Shown here one piece after another: positions 8,889-18,369 of a DNA stretch of 64,000 bases. The stretch is from NCBI RefSeq assembly GCF_003205835.1, contig NZ_CP029773.1:4000501-4064500 (forward strand). Direction: 5' to 3'. Origin of the DNA: Stenotrophomonas maltophilia (lineage in GTDB: Bacteria; Pseudomonadota; Gammaproteobacteria; Xanthomonadales; Xanthomonadaceae). The notes under the pieces are model-generated. The model saw only the letters and a program-made list of their open reading frames with translations. It did not search any database and was not told the origin of the DNA. How positions within the stretch are numbered: the first letter of the stretch is position 1; every line of letters begins with the position of its first letter. A program made the translations under genes and the position numbers.

Positions 8889-9103
8889 CGCAAGTCCCCT
8901 TGATATCCGCCCAAGTGCGGTCGACAGCAGGCTGGCAGCCTGCGCCGAGGGGCGGTATCAGAAACCGTACCGGGGGCGCTGCGATGTGATCGAAGACACG
9001 ATGAAAGGCCCGTACCCGGTCCTGCTGCGACAGGATTCCGATCGCTAAGCAGAATTGATGCAGTCGATCACGTCAGTCGACGCGCCGGCTGCCGGCGCCC
9101 GTC

Positions 9104-10402
9104 TCAGCTGCGCGGTGGCGGCAGATGCGGCGCGACCAGCGCCAGCGTGCGCTGCAGGGCGCCGCGGCCATTGCTCACCAGCGTGCAGCCAGCGCGCGCC
9201 ATGTCTTCGCGTGCCTGTGCATCGTCGAGCAGGTGCTGCAACAGGTCACCGACCGCCTGCACGTCCTCACCGATCAGCAGTGCACCCGCCTCACGCATGC
9301 GGCGCGAGATCTCGGCGAAGTTGTGCAGGTGCGGGCCGGTCACGGCAGCGGTGCCCATCGCTGCCGGTTCCAGCAGGTTGTGGCCACCGATCGGCTGCAG
9401 GCTGCCGCCGACAAAGGCGACCTGGGCACAGGCGTAGAACGGCATCAGTTCACCGAGGGTGTCGATGACGAACACGTCGGTGCCCGCTTCCGGCCACTGC
9501 TTCGCGCGCCGGGTGGCCACGTTCCAGCCCTGCTCGCGCGCCAGCGCCTCCACCTTCGGGAAGCGCTCGGGATGCCGCGGCGCCCACAGCAGCAGCAGGT
9601 CGGGATGCTGCTGGCGCAGGCGGCGGTGCAGGTCGACCACTGCCTGTTCTTCGCCATCGTGGGTACTGGCGGCGATCCACACCGGACGCCCGGCTGGCAC
9701 CCGGGCATGAAACTGCTCGACGAAGCCCTGCACCTCCGGCGTGGTGATGTCGAACTTCAGGTTGCCCAGCGCCTGCACCTGCTCCGGGGCAGCGCCGAGC
9801 TGCACGAAGCGGTCCGCATCGTCCTGCGACTGCGCGGCCACGCAGGTGACGGTGCGCAGAGCGCGCCGGATCAGCGCCGCCAGCAGCCGGTAGCCGCGCA
9901 GCGAACGTGCCGACAGGCGCGCATTGAGGATGTAGACCGGAATCCCACGGTCACGGCAGCCGAACAGCATGTTCGGCCAAAGCTCGGTTTCCAGGATCAG
10001 TGCCAGGCTGGGCCGGAAATGGCCGAGGAAGCGGTTGACGCTGCCCGGCACGTCGTACGGCAGGTAGACGTGGTCCAGCGCATCGCCCCACAGCGCGCGC
10101 ACGCGCTCCGAACCGGTCGGGGTGATGGTGGTGATCACCCAGCGGATGTCCGGGCGCTGCTCGCGCAGGGCGTTCACCAGTGGTGCGGCGGCATTGACCT
10201 CGCCCACCGACACCGCGTGCAGCCAGACCCGTGGCTGGCCGGTCGGCTGTGGATAGGAGGCGTAGCGCTCGTCCCAGCGCCGGAAATACTCGCGAACCCG
10301 GAAGCCGCGCCAGACCAGGTGGTACACGGTGATCGGCAGCAGGATGTAGAGCACAGCCGAGTACAGGCCGCGCAGGATCCATTCGACAGGGTCTTTACGC
10401 AT
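9104..10402 (-). CDS. waaA: WaaA (KdtA), 3-deoxy-D-manno-octulosonic acid transferase
   Basis: A 432-residue Kdo transferase that adds Kdo to the lipid A precursor at the inner face of the inner membrane, using CMP-Kdo. It has an N-terminal membrane anchor (residues about 8-28), then the GT30 N-domain with LHAVSVGEVNAAAPL, where the catalytic Glu sits. The C-domain has the nucleotide-sugar signature FVGGSLQPIGGHNLLEPA. It is divergent from the lpxL-like acyltransferase with only 60 bp between starts, so lipid A core assembly genes share a promoter region. Confidence 0.95.
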   Translation of the reverse strand: MRKDPVEWILRGLYSAVLYILLPITVYHLVWRGFRVREYFRRWDERYASYPQPTGQPRVWLHAVSVGEVNAAAPLVNALREQRPDIRWVITTITPTGSERVRALWGDALDHVYLPYDVPGSVNRFLGHFRPSLALILETELWPNMLFGCRDRGIPVYILNARLSARSLRGYRLLAALIRRALRTVTCVAAQSQDDADRFVQLGAAPEQVQALGNLKFDITTPEVQGFVEQFHARVPAGRPVWIAASTHDGEEQAVVDLHRRLRQQHPDLLLLWAPRHPERFPKVEALAREQGWNVATRRAKQWPEAGTDVFVIDTLGELMPFYACAQVAFVGGSLQPIGGHNLLEPAAMGTAAVTGPHLHNFAEISRRMREAGALLIGEDVQAVGDLLQHLLDDAQAREDMARAGCTLVSNGRGALQRTLALVAPHLPPPRS

Positions 10403-10462
10403 GCGGCAAGGATACGGGAGCCCCCCGGGAAAGACACGCGGCCGCCTTGGTAGAATGGCCCC

Positions 10463-11380
10463 ATGTCAGATGCCTCCACCGCCGTCCGCCCGTCGCTGCG
10501 CGATCCGCGCAACTGGCCGATGTTCGCCGCCATGTTCGGCGCCTTCGCCATCGCCCGCCTGCCGTGGATGCTGCAGCGCGCGCTGGGCCGGGGCGTCGGC
10601 TGGATCACCTGGCGCCTGCTCGGCAGCCGCCGCCGCGCCGCCGAGGTCAACCTGCAACTGTGCTTCCCCGAGAAGGACGAAGCCTGGCGCCAGCGCCTGG
10701 TGCGCGACAGCTTCGATGCGCTGGGCGTGGGCGTGTTCGAGTGCATCCGCGCCTGGTGGGGCAGCATCGACAGCATCCGCCCGCAGGTGCGGATCGAAGG
10801 CCTGGAACACCTGCGGCAGATGCAGGCCGAAGGACGTGGCGTGCTGCTGGTCTCCGGCCACTTCATGACCTTGGAGATGTGCGGCCGCCTGCTGTGCGAC
10901 TACGTCGACCTGTCCGGCATGTACCGCAAGCACAAGAACCCGGTATACGAGTGGGCGGTGAAGTTCGGCCGCCTGCGCTATGCCAAGGCGATGTTCGCCA
11001 ACGAGGACATCCGCGCCACCGTGCGCCACCTGAAGAAGGGCGGCTTCCTCTGGTATGCGCCGGACCAGGACATGCGTGGCAAGGACACCGTGTTCGTGCC
11101 GTTCTTCGGCCACACCGCTTCCACCATCACCGCCACCCACCAGCTGGCGCGGATGACCGGTTGCGCGGTGATCCCCTATTTCCACCGCCGCGAAGGTGGG
11201 AAGTACATCCTGAAGATTGGTGCACCGCTGGAGAATTTCCCCAGCGAGGATGTGGAAGCCGATACCACGCGGGTCAACCAGGCCATCGAGGAAATGGTGC
11301 GCGAGGCGCCCGACCAGTACCTGTGGATCCACCGCCGTTTCAAGCGCCAGCCCGGCGGCCGGAGCGATTTCTACAAATAA
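10463..11380 (+). CDS. lpxL: LpxL/HtrB-family lipid A acyltransferase
   Basis: A 305-residue late lipid A acyltransferase of the LPLAT superfamily, adding a secondary acyl chain to Kdo2-lipid IVA. The catalytic HxxxxE motif is SGHFMTLE with His133 and Glu138. It has an N-terminal hydrophobic anchor (residues about 20-50), and the later conserved KGGFLWYAPDQDMRGKDTVF is present. Whether it is the LpxL or the LpxM/LpxP paralogue cannot be decided from sequence alone. The stop is followed within about 30 bp by a pair of SMAG palindromes. Confidence 0.88.
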   Translation: MSDASTAVRPSLRDPRNWPMFAAMFGAFAIARLPWMLQRALGRGVGWITWRLLGSRRRAAEVNLQLCFPEKDEAWRQRLVRDSFDALGVGVFECIRAWWGSIDSIRPQVRIEGLEHLRQMQAEGRGVLLVSGHFMTLEMCGRLLCDYVDLSGMYRKHKNPVYEWAVKFGRLRYAKAMFANEDIRATVRHLKKGGFLWYAPDQDMRGKDTVFVPFFGHTASTITATHQLARMTGCAVIPYFHRREGGKYILKIGAPLENFPSEDVEADTTRVNQAIEEMVREAPDQYLWIHRRFKRQPGGRSDFYK

Positions 11381-11412
11381 CCGGATGCGGTGGAAGGGCC
11401 GGCGTGCACGTG

Positions 11413-11484
11413 GTAGTCGCCAACCTTGGTTGGCGCCGATGAACCGAGGCCGGTCCCGGGGAGCCAACCAAGGTTGGCAGCTAC
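11413..11484. repeat. Paired SMAG palindromes between lpxL and the O-antigen-ligase gene
   Basis: GTAGTCGCCAACCTTGG begins at 11413 and its inverted partner ends with CTAC at 11484. The two form a REP dimer with arms facing each other. The GTAG of the right-hand copy, read on the minus strand, supplies the TAG stop (11481-11483) of the next gene. Confidence 0.8.
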
Positions 11485-12812
11485 TGCATCGGCGGGGAAT
11501 CGTCTGCGTCGCGGGCCAGCAGGCTGCCGGCGAACAGGGCCGCCAGCAGCACGGTCAGACCACCCCAGAACGCGGAATAGAACGCCAGGTGCGTGTTGAG
11601 CGGGAACACCGTGACTGCCAGCGCCAGCATCGCCGGCCGCGCACGCTCACGGGCGGCGGCCGGCGCGTAGCGCCATGCCCGCCAGGCCTGGGCGACCGCC
11701 GCCAGCCACAGCAGCAGGCCGAGCACACCGGTCTCCGCCAGGATCTCCAACACGATCTGATGGGCGTGCAATGCCGGCGCACTGCCCCACACCGCCGGGT
11801 CTTCATCGGCCACGCAGGCCGGATAGGCATCGCGGAAGCCACGCGCGCCGACACCGTTGATCGGGTGCTCCTCGATCATGCAGACAGCCGCTTCCCAGAT
11901 CCTCGCACGGCCGGACAGCGCCTCGTCGACACCACGGTCGCCGCCCTCCCAGGCCATCGCCGTACGTGCGAAGCGCTCACGCAGCTGCGGCACGCTGGCG
12001 GTCAGCACGCCAGCTCCGAGAACGGCCACCAGTGCCAGCACCGCCAACCGCTTCCAGCCGAACTGGCGCACGCCGCTGTAGGCCAGCACCAGTGCGAAGG
12101 TGATCCACGAGGCGCGCGAGCCGGCCAGCAGCAGCACACTTCCCAGCGTGGCGGCCGCCAGCAGCCAGCCCGGATTACCGAAGCGGCGCGCCACCGGCAG
12201 CAACAGGAACGGCGACAGGCTGGCCAGCACCTGGCCGAATTTCAGGTTGCACGGCCCCAGGGCGCCACTGAGCCGGTCGGCCAATGCGGCCTCATCTGCC
12301 GGGCACAGTGCACGACCGCTCACCGCAAGCTTCAGGTGTTCCAGCGACCAGAACCACGGGCTGGTACCCGCTGCCGCCTGCACCAGCGCATCCAGCGTCC
12401 ACGCAGCGGTGATCAACGCAAGGCCAACGAAGGTCAGGCGTCGCCGTTCCGGCGTGGCCACCGCAATCGCCACCAGCCACATGAAGGGCAGGTAGCGCAG
12501 ACCCGCAGCGGCCTTGGTCCAGGACGCCGCCGGATCAATGGCATCGATGGCCGAGAACGCCTGCGGCAGCCAGTAGCCGAGGAACAGGATCGAGGTCAGT
12601 GCCCAGGCTGCCGTGCTCAGCAGGTGCGGGCGGCGCTGCAGCCGGCGCATGACCATGCGCGCGGCGGCGTACAGCGCGCCAAGCCCGAGCACGGTTTCAG
12701 CGATGCCCGGCAGCGGCCACAGCGCCACGTACGCCAGCACCCACCAGGGCGCCCAGCGCCCGGCGCGGTCGTCGCGCAGGATGACGGCGGGATCAGCCGG
12801 CGAGATCGGCAT
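11481..12812 (-). CDS. O-antigen ligase-like (Wzy_C/WaaL superfamily) membrane protein
   Basis: A 443-residue polytopic protein with about 10-12 membrane spans and one large periplasmic loop in the second half. The loop carries GRARIWEAAVCMIEEHPING and GARGFRDAYPAC, then HAHQIVLEILAETGVLGLLL, the pattern of the Wzy_C domain with its conserved Arg and His. Such proteins polymerise or ligate undecaprenyl-linked O-antigen in the periplasm. ATG at 12812 overlaps the end of the upstream glycosyltransferase by 20 bp, implying coupled translation. Ligase versus polymerase cannot be decided here. The stop codon lies in a SMAG element. Confidence 0.82.
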   Translation of the reverse strand: MPISPADPAVILRDDRAGRWAPWWVLAYVALWPLPGIAETVLGLGALYAAARMVMRRLQRRPHLLSTAAWALTSILFLGYWLPQAFSAIDAIDPAASWTKAAAGLRYLPFMWLVAIAVATPERRRLTFVGLALITAAWTLDALVQAAAGTSPWFWSLEHLKLAVSGRALCPADEAALADRLSGALGPCNLKFGQVLASLSPFLLLPVARRFGNPGWLLAAATLGSVLLLAGSRASWITFALVLAYSGVRQFGWKRLAVLALVAVLGAGVLTASVPQLRERFARTAMAWEGGDRGVDEALSGRARIWEAAVCMIEEHPINGVGARGFRDAYPACVADEDPAVWGSAPALHAHQIVLEILAETGVLGLLLWLAAVAQAWRAWRYAPAAARERARPAMLALAVTVFPLNTHLAFYSAFWGGLTVLLAALFAGSLLARDADDSPPMQ

Positions 12813-13908
12813 AGAGGCGGAGGGTATCGCGCTGCATGGCCTGCAGGGTAAACGGGATGCGGGTCGGCAACGACGGTGGCTGCGCCAGCAGGGCCAGCGC
12901 ACGTTCACCCAGCGCGCGTGCATCACCGAGCGGCACCGCGCCGCTGGGTTGCAGCTGCCGAAGCAGTTCGCCGACGCCACCATGGTCCCAGCCCAGCACC
13001 GGGCGGCCGACCGACAGCGCCTCGACCACGGTGCGGCCGAACGCTTCGGGCTTGTCCGACAGCTGCAGCACCAGGTCGCTGGCCGCATAGGCCTGGGCGA
13101 TGCGCGCGGTCGGCGAGCTGATCTGCACGGCATCGGTCACGCCCAAAGCAGCGGCCTGCCGGCGCAGGTCGGCCACGTAGGCTTCACGGCCGGGTTCATC
13201 GGTGCCCAGCATCCACAGCTGTGCCGGCACGCCGGCGGCACGCACATCCGCCAGCAGCTGCAATGCATGTGCGTGGCCCTTCAGCCGGGTGCCGCGCCCC
13301 GGCAGCAGCAGCAGCGGGCCTTCAACCTGCGCCAGCCATGGGTAATCGGCCGCAAGCGCCAGCCGCGGACGGCGATCGGCACGCGCCACGCGTGGGAACT
13401 GGCCGACATCGACGCCACGCGGAATCACCTGCAGGGTCGCTTCGGGAACGGTCGGGTAATGCCGCTGCACGTAGTCGCGTACGGTATTGGATACGCAGAT
13501 CACGCGTTCACCGCTGGTCATCACCGCGCTGTAGCGGCTGGGCGAGTTCAACCCGTGCACGGTAGTCACCCAATGCGGGCGCTGCGCGGCGGGCATCGCA
13601 CGGATCGCGTACAGGCCCAGCCAGGCTGGCAGCCGCGAACGGGCATGCACGATGTCGGCGCCAACCTCGGCGAACAGGCGGCGCAGGGTCGGCAGGTGGC
13701 GCAGGGTCAGCAGCGACTTGCGGCCGATGTCGAGCGTGAGATGCTCGGCACCGCTGTCGAGCAGTGGCTGCACCAGGCGGCCACCGGCAGAGACCACCAG
13801 CGCACGATGGCCGGCGGCGACCAGGGCCGCAGCAATTTCCAGGGTCGAGCGCTCGACACCGCCGGAGTGCAGCGCCGGCAGCAACTGCACCACGGTCAAT
13901 CGGCGCAT
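12793..13908 (-). CDS. GT4-family glycosyltransferase
   Basis: A 371-residue GT-B glycosyltransferase. The N-domain begins VVQLLPALHSGGVERSTLEI, a typical GT4 opening that includes the GG(V)E nucleotide-sugar loop. The C-domain has LLLLPGRGTRLKGH and the acidic EX7E-type signature around EAFGRTVVEALSVGRPVLGW. It probably adds a sugar to LPS core or O-antigen in the cytoplasm. It sits in a three-gene minus-strand operon, 15 bp after the zinc-finger gene and overlapping the O-antigen-ligase-like gene. Donor and acceptor are unknown. Confidence 0.88.
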   Translation of the reverse strand: MRRLTVVQLLPALHSGGVERSTLEIAAALVAAGHRALVVSAGGRLVQPLLDSGAEHLTLDIGRKSLLTLRHLPTLRRLFAEVGADIVHARSRLPAWLGLYAIRAMPAAQRPHWVTTVHGLNSPSRYSAVMTSGERVICVSNTVRDYVQRHYPTVPEATLQVIPRGVDVGQFPRVARADRRPRLALAADYPWLAQVEGPLLLLPGRGTRLKGHAHALQLLADVRAAGVPAQLWMLGTDEPGREAYVADLRRQAAALGVTDAVQISSPTARIAQAYAASDLVLQLSDKPEAFGRTVVEALSVGRPVLGWDHGGVGELLRQLQPSGAVPLGDARALGERALALLAQPPSLPTRIPFTLQAMQRDTLRLYADLAG

Positions 13909-13923
13909 CGAAGGGGCGGCCGC

Positions 13924-14121
13924 TTAGTCGGCCAGCACGAACACGGAACCGCAGTACGGGCACTGCGCTTCGCCGTTGGGCTCGTCTTCGATCGGCAGGT
14001 ACACGCGCGGATGCGAGTTCCACAGCGCCATTTCCGGGGTCGGGCAGCTCAGCGGCAGATCGCTGCGGTGCACGGTGTAGCGCTTCTCGGCGTTGGCGGG
14101 CGCGGTGGCGGTATGGCTCAT
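13924..14121 (-). CDS. Small zinc-finger (zf-CHCC) protein
   Basis: A 65-residue protein with LPLSCPTPEMALWNSHPRVY followed by CPYCGSVFVL. The C...H...CxxC pattern is that of the zf-CHCC family, related to the zinc-binding subunit of mitochondrial complex I. In proteobacteria such proteins are commonly found beside LPS or metabolic genes and have no established role. The ATG at 14121 removes an unsupported upstream extension. It is probably first in the operon with the glycosyltransferase. Confidence 0.82.
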   Translation of the reverse strand: MSHTATAPANAEKRYTVHRSDLPLSCPTPEMALWNSHPRVYLPIEDEPNGEAQCPYCGSVFVLAD

Positions 14122-14543
14122 GGCGGATGTCGATGAACGGGTTGCGAGGCCTGTGATTCTAGCATCCGGGCCGCCTCGACATTGCGCCGCAACAGGCCTT
14201 TGCGTGCCGCCGGGCATTTCCTCGCAGCGATGCATGGCAGATCCAAGGCCGGGCACGGGCGGAAATTCTCCCATCGATCCTGCAGGTTCCCCCCGAAAAC
14301 CTCTCGACCACGATATTTCCCGCATTTGGATCGAACTAAATGGCACTTGTCAGGCCGCTGCGGCTGTTGCAGGATCGGGCCAGGTCGCAGCCCGACCTGC
14401 CCAATCCGACCCGATCGCATGGCCCGCCCCCACCGGACCAGCATCGCCTCTTCCACTGCCATCCAGGCGGGCGGAGCGATGCTGCCCGTGGTGTCTGCCG
14501 ATGCGGGTTCTGCCCGCCGCCTGCCCTCCCGGGAGACCCTTGC
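14122..14543. other. Gene-free spacer upstream of the mannosidase
   Basis: 422 bp between divergent genes. It should hold the promoters of the zinc-finger/glycosyltransferase operon and of the GH92 gene. Around 14300-14345 there is an AT-richer stretch (CGATATTTCCCGCATTTGG) that could be a promoter. Open frames here have poor codon use and no ribosome sites. I see no RNA gene. Confidence 0.5.
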
Positions 14544-17500
14544 ATGACCCTGTCCGATCCACGCCGCGCCCTGCTTCCGCTCGCCCTGGCCCTTGCCTGT
14601 GCGACCACTGCGATGCCGGTACTGGCACAGGGTCTGCAGACCTCGTTCGAACCGGGCCAGCCGGCTCCGGCACCGGCCACAGGCGCATTGCAGGTCACGA
14701 TCGGCAACGGCCCCGCGGCGCCCTACGCCGCCAAGCGCAATGCCGGCTACAGCGGCCTGCACGCACTGCGCTACAGCAGCGAAGGCGGCAGCGCGCGGCG
14801 CGAGCTGTTCAAGGCGGACATGACCATCGAGGCCGATACCACCCTGTCGTGGCTGGTGCTGCCGGAGATCGTCGGCAAGGACACCGTGGCCTCGACCTAT
14901 GTGTCACTGGACCTGCTGCTGGACGATGGCAGTCGGGTTTCGGCCGGCACTGCACGCGACCAGCACGGCGTAGCCATCGGCGCACGCGCGCAGGGCGACT
15001 CGAAGACGCTGTACCCGCAGCAATGGGCACGCAAGGCGGTGCGGCTGGGCGATGTGCCCGCGCTGAAGGGCCGCCGCGTGGTGGCGATCGAACTGGAGGT
15101 GGCCAGTGCCGACGGCGCACCGGTCTCCGGCTGGATTGATGACGTGCGCCTGGGCACAGTGCCACGTCAGCAGCCAGCGCGCGTCTCCGACTGGGTGCTG
15201 ACCACCCGCGGCACCCAGGCCAACGGCACCTTCTCGCGCGGCAACAATTTCCCGGCCACGGCGGTGCCGCACGGGTTCAACTTCTGGACCCCGGTCACCG
15301 ATGCCGGTGCGCTGAACTGGCTGTACCGCTGGAACGAGCAGAACGACGCGCAGAACCGCCCGCAGCTGCAGGCGCTTGCGCTGAGCCATCAGCCCAGCCC
15401 GTGGATGGGCGACCGCCAGACCTTCCAGGTGATGCCCTCGGCCAGCCGTGGCGTGCCGGAGGCCGACCGCCGCAAGCGCGCGCTGTCGTTCGACCGCAGC
15501 CATGAAAGCGCGCGCCCGTATCGCTACGACGTTCGCTTCGACAACGGCATCGCGGCCGCCATCGCGCCGACCGATCATGCCGCGCTGTTCCGCTTTGATT
15601 TCCCCGAAGGCGGCGACGCCAACCTGCTGTTCGACAATGTCGATGCACGCGGTGGCCTGACCCTGGACGCTGCCACGCAGACACTGTCCGGCTACACCGA
15701 TACGCGCAGCGGGCTGTCCAACGGCGCCAGCCGCATGTACGTGGCAGCCAGCTTCGACAGGCCGTGGCGCAGCAGTGGGCGCCTCAACACCGGCCGACCG
15801 ACCGGTTACATCAAGTTCGATGCCGGCAGCGACCGGCGGGTGACCATGCGCATCGCCACCTCGCTGATCTCGGTGGAGCAGGCACGGCACAACCTGGCCC
15901 TGGAAATCGCCGCAGTCGATACGCTGGAAAGCGTGGCCGGCCGTGCGCAGGATGCATGGGATGCGCGCCTGGCCCGTTTCGACATCGGCGATGCCAGCGA
16001 CGACCAGAAGACCACGCTGTATTCCAGCCTGTATCGGCTGTTCCTGTACCCCAATTCCGGCCACGAGAACGTGGGCAGCGCCGCCGCACCTGAGTGGCGC
16101 TACGCCAACCAGGCCAGCGCCAGCGATGACAACACCGAGGGCAGCGCGACCCGCAGCTATGCCGCCGTGCGCGACGGCAAGGTATTCGTCAACAACGGCT
16201 TCTGGGACACCTTCCGCACCACCTGGCCGGCCTATGCGCTGTTCACTCCGGAGGATGCCGGGCAGCTGGTACAGGGCTTCATCGAGCAGTACCGTGCCGG
16301 CGGCTGGATCGCGCGCTGGTCGTCGCCGGGCTACGCCGACCTGATGGTCGGCACCAGCTCTGACGTGGCGTTCGCCGATGCCTGGCTGAAGGGCATCGGC
16401 GGTTTCGATCCGGCCGAGGCCTATGCCGCCGCGCTGAAGAACGCGACCGTGGTACCACCCGACCGCCATGTCGGCCGCAAGGGCATGGACCGTTCGACCT
16501 TCCGGGGCTACGCCAGCGCCGACGTGCATGAGGGCATGTCGTGGACGATGGAAGGCGCACTCAATGACTTCGGCATCGCCAACATGGCCGATGCCCTGGC
16601 CAAGCGCGCGACCGCACCTGCCGCACGCGAGCGCTACAGCACCGAGGCCGACTACTTCCGCCACCGCGCCGCCAGCTACGCGACGATGTTCGACCCTGCC
16701 GCCGGCTTCTTCCAGGGCCGCAAGGCCGATGGCCGCTGGCGCGTGGACGCCAAGGACTACGACCCGCGCGTGTGGGGCCACGATTACACCGAATCCAACG
16801 GCTGGACCTTCGCCTTCACTGCCGCCCATGACGGCGAAGGCCTGGCCGCGCTGTACGGTGGCCGCGAAAAGCTGGCGGCGAAGCTGGATACCTTCTTCGC
16901 CACGCCGGAAACCGCGGATCCGGCACTTGCGGGCTCCTACGGCGGCACCATCCACGAGATGACCGAAGCACGCGACGTGCGCATGGGCATGTACGCGCAC
17001 AGCAACCAGCCTGCGCACCACATCCCGTGGATGTACCTGTATGCCGGGCAGCCGTGGAAGACCCAGCAACACGTGCGCGAGATCCTGTCGCGGCTGTACG
17101 TCGGCAGCGAGATCGGCCAGGGCTATCCGGGCGATGAGGACAACGGCGAAACCTCGGCATGGTACGTGCTGGCCTCGCTGGGCCTGTACCCGCTGCGCAT
17201 GGGCGCCCCGGAGTACGTGATCGGCTCGCCGGCATTCGAGCACGCACGGGTGGAGCTGCAGGGTGGCGCGGTGCTGACCGTGAACGCGGCCAACAACTCG
17301 CGCGAGAACGTCTACGTGCAGTCGCTGAAGATCAACGGTACGCCGTGGACGAAGACCTGGGTGCCGCACGACCTGATCGCCAAGGGCGCGACCCTCGACT
17401 TCGTGATGGGACCCCGTCCCTCGCGCTGGGGCAGCGGCGTGGACGATGTGCCGCGCTCGTTGACCGCGCGCGGCCAGCGCCCGCAGCTGCTGCACGACCT

Positions 17501-17888
17501 GCTCGGCAGCGGCGCGAAGGCGACGCTGGCCGATGGCCGTGCCCTGCCCGCACTGGTCGATGACGATGCGAGCACCACCGTGGGCCTGGGCGGCGGCGCA
17601 ACCATCGCGCTGACCGGACTGAGCGACGGCACGCCGACGATGTACACGCTCACCAGCGGTGACGGCCGCATCCAGGGCGGTGAGTGGACGTTGGAGGCAC
17701 GCTACGGCGGCGGCAGCTGGACCGTGCTCGACCAGCGCAGCGGCGAAGACTTCGAATCCGCCCGCCAGACCCGTCCGTTCCGCATCGCCAAACCCGGCCG
17801 CTACAGCGAATACCGACTGCGCTTGGTCGCACCGGGCCGGATGCCGCTGGCGGAGATCGAGCTGCTGGCGCCGAGCACGGCGCAGTAA
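14544..17888 (+). CDS. Secreted GH92-family alpha-mannosidase
   Basis: A 1114-residue glycoside hydrolase. It has a signal peptide (residues 1-29, ending VLAQ), an N-terminal beta-sandwich GH92_N domain, and the catalytic (alpha/alpha)6 domain. Within the latter, NNGFWDTFRTTWP (sugar-binding loop) and DEDNGETSAWYVLASLGLYP (acidic catalytic loop) are clear GH92 signatures. GH92 enzymes are calcium-dependent exo-alpha-mannosidases acting mainly on alpha-1,2/1,3-mannose of glycans. The C-terminal 150 residues look like an extra beta-sandwich carbohydrate-binding region. The ATG at 14544 gives the signal peptide; upstream in-frame codons are not coding-like. It stands alone, so the substrate (host N-glycan or fungal mannan) is open. 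Confidence 0.9.
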   Translation: MTLSDPRRALLPLALALACATTAMPVLAQGLQTSFEPGQPAPAPATGALQVTIGNGPAAPYAAKRNAGYSGLHALRYSSEGGSARRELFKADMTIEADTTLSWLVLPEIVGKDTVASTYVSLDLLLDDGSRVSAGTARDQHGVAIGARAQGDSKTLYPQQWARKAVRLGDVPALKGRRVVAIELEVASADGAPVSGWIDDVRLGTVPRQQPARVSDWVLTTRGTQANGTFSRGNNFPATAVPHGFNFWTPVTDAGALNWLYRWNEQNDAQNRPQLQALALSHQPSPWMGDRQTFQVMPSASRGVPEADRRKRALSFDRSHESARPYRYDVRFDNGIAAAIAPTDHAALFRFDFPEGGDANLLFDNVDARGGLTLDAATQTLSGYTDTRSGLSNGASRMYVAASFDRPWRSSGRLNTGRPTGYIKFDAGSDRRVTMRIATSLISVEQARHNLALEIAAVDTLESVAGRAQDAWDARLARFDIGDASDDQKTTLYSSLYRLFLYPNSGHENVGSAAAPEWRYANQASASDDNTEGSATRSYAAVRDGKVFVNNGFWDTFRTTWPAYALFTPEDAGQLVQGFIEQYRAGGWIARWSSPGYADLMVGTSSDVAFADAWLKGIGGFDPAEAYAAALKNATVVPPDRHVGRKGMDRSTFRGYASADVHEGMSWTMEGALNDFGIANMADALAKRATAPAARERYSTEADYFRHRAASYATMFDPAAGFFQGRKADGRWRVDAKDYDPRVWGHDYTESNGWTFAFTAAHDGEGLAALYGGREKLAAKLDTFFATPETADPALAGSYGGTIHEMTEARDVRMGMYAHSNQPAHHIPWMYLYAGQPWKTQQHVREILSRLYVGSEIGQGYPGDEDNGETSAWYVLASLGLYPLRMGAPEYVIGSPAFEHARVELQGGAVLTVNAANNSRENVYVQSLKINGTPWTKTWVPHDLIAKGATLDFVMGPRPSRWGSGVDDVPRSLTARGQRPQLLHDLLGSGAKATLADGRALPALVDDDASTTVGLGGGATIALTGLSDGTPTMYTLTSGDGRIQGGEWTLEARYGGGSWTVLDQRSGEDFESARQTRPFRIAKPGRYSEYRLRLVAPGRMPLAEIELLAPSTAQ

Positions 17889-18163
17889 GCCGCGTGCACG
17901 ATGGGCACGGATGCCCGACGTGCCGTGGCGGCTGGCGGCCTCAGCGCGACCGCACGAAACCGGCGTAGAGCGCGAACAGCTGCTGGAAGTACCGCCGGGT
18001 CACTCGATTGCGCATGACACTTTCGCCGATGGGGAGATGGTCGGGCCCAGGGTGGGAAGGCCGGTCCGGTCCCTTCCCACGGCCGGGCCGCGTGGGCGTA
18101 TTGGGCCGCAATGGCGTTGCAGGGAAATGACCGGGCTGCGTAGCGCGTGTGGCACGGACCGGG

Positions 18164-18296
18164 GTAGAGCCGGCCGCTGGCCGGCCGTCGCGGCGTGTCC
18201 GAGCCCGGTTGTAGTTGCCCTACGGTAGAGCCGGCCGCTGGCCGGCTGTCGTCGTACCTGGACATCATTGTGGTTGCCGGCCAGCGGCCGGCTCTA
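18164..18296. repeat. Three SMAG palindromes
   Basis: GTAGAGCCGGCCGCTGGCCGG occurs at 18164 and again at 18225. An inverted copy ends in CTAC at 18293-18296. The second and third face each other as a REP dimer. Confidence 0.85.
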
Positions 18297-18317
18297 CCCG
18301 TTTCCGCTTCGCGGAAA

Positions 18318-18347
18318 CAGAAACGCGCCCCATGGGGCGCGTTTCTG
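18318..18347. terminator. Perfect 30-bp palindrome, probable maeB terminator
   Basis: A perfect inverted repeat with CAGAAACGCGCCCCA as its left half. Read on the minus strand it lies about 22 bp past the maeB stop. There is only a short T run at the stem end, so it may be a terminator for either direction. Confidence 0.6.
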
Positions 18348-18369
18348 CAGCTGTCGCTGGAAAGAAGGC

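Larger units (their letters stand above)
17889..18369. other. Spacer of mostly repeats between mannosidase and maeB
   Basis: 481 bp between convergent genes. The first 270 bp show no convincing gene. The rest holds three SMAG palindromes and a 30-bp perfect palindrome (listed separately). Confidence 0.6.

Noticed and set aside
8845-9048. 67-codon frame between the permease and waaA
   Set aside because: It lacks a ribosome site, overlaps the permease 5' end and shows no similarity that I recognise.
13924-14346. 140-codon version of the zinc-finger gene
   Set aside because: The first 75 codons are spacer-like; the conserved protein begins at MSHTATAPAN (14121).
17940-18150. Possible gene remnant in the spacer after the mannosidase
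   Set aside because: Short frames here give no recognisable protein and have no start signals.
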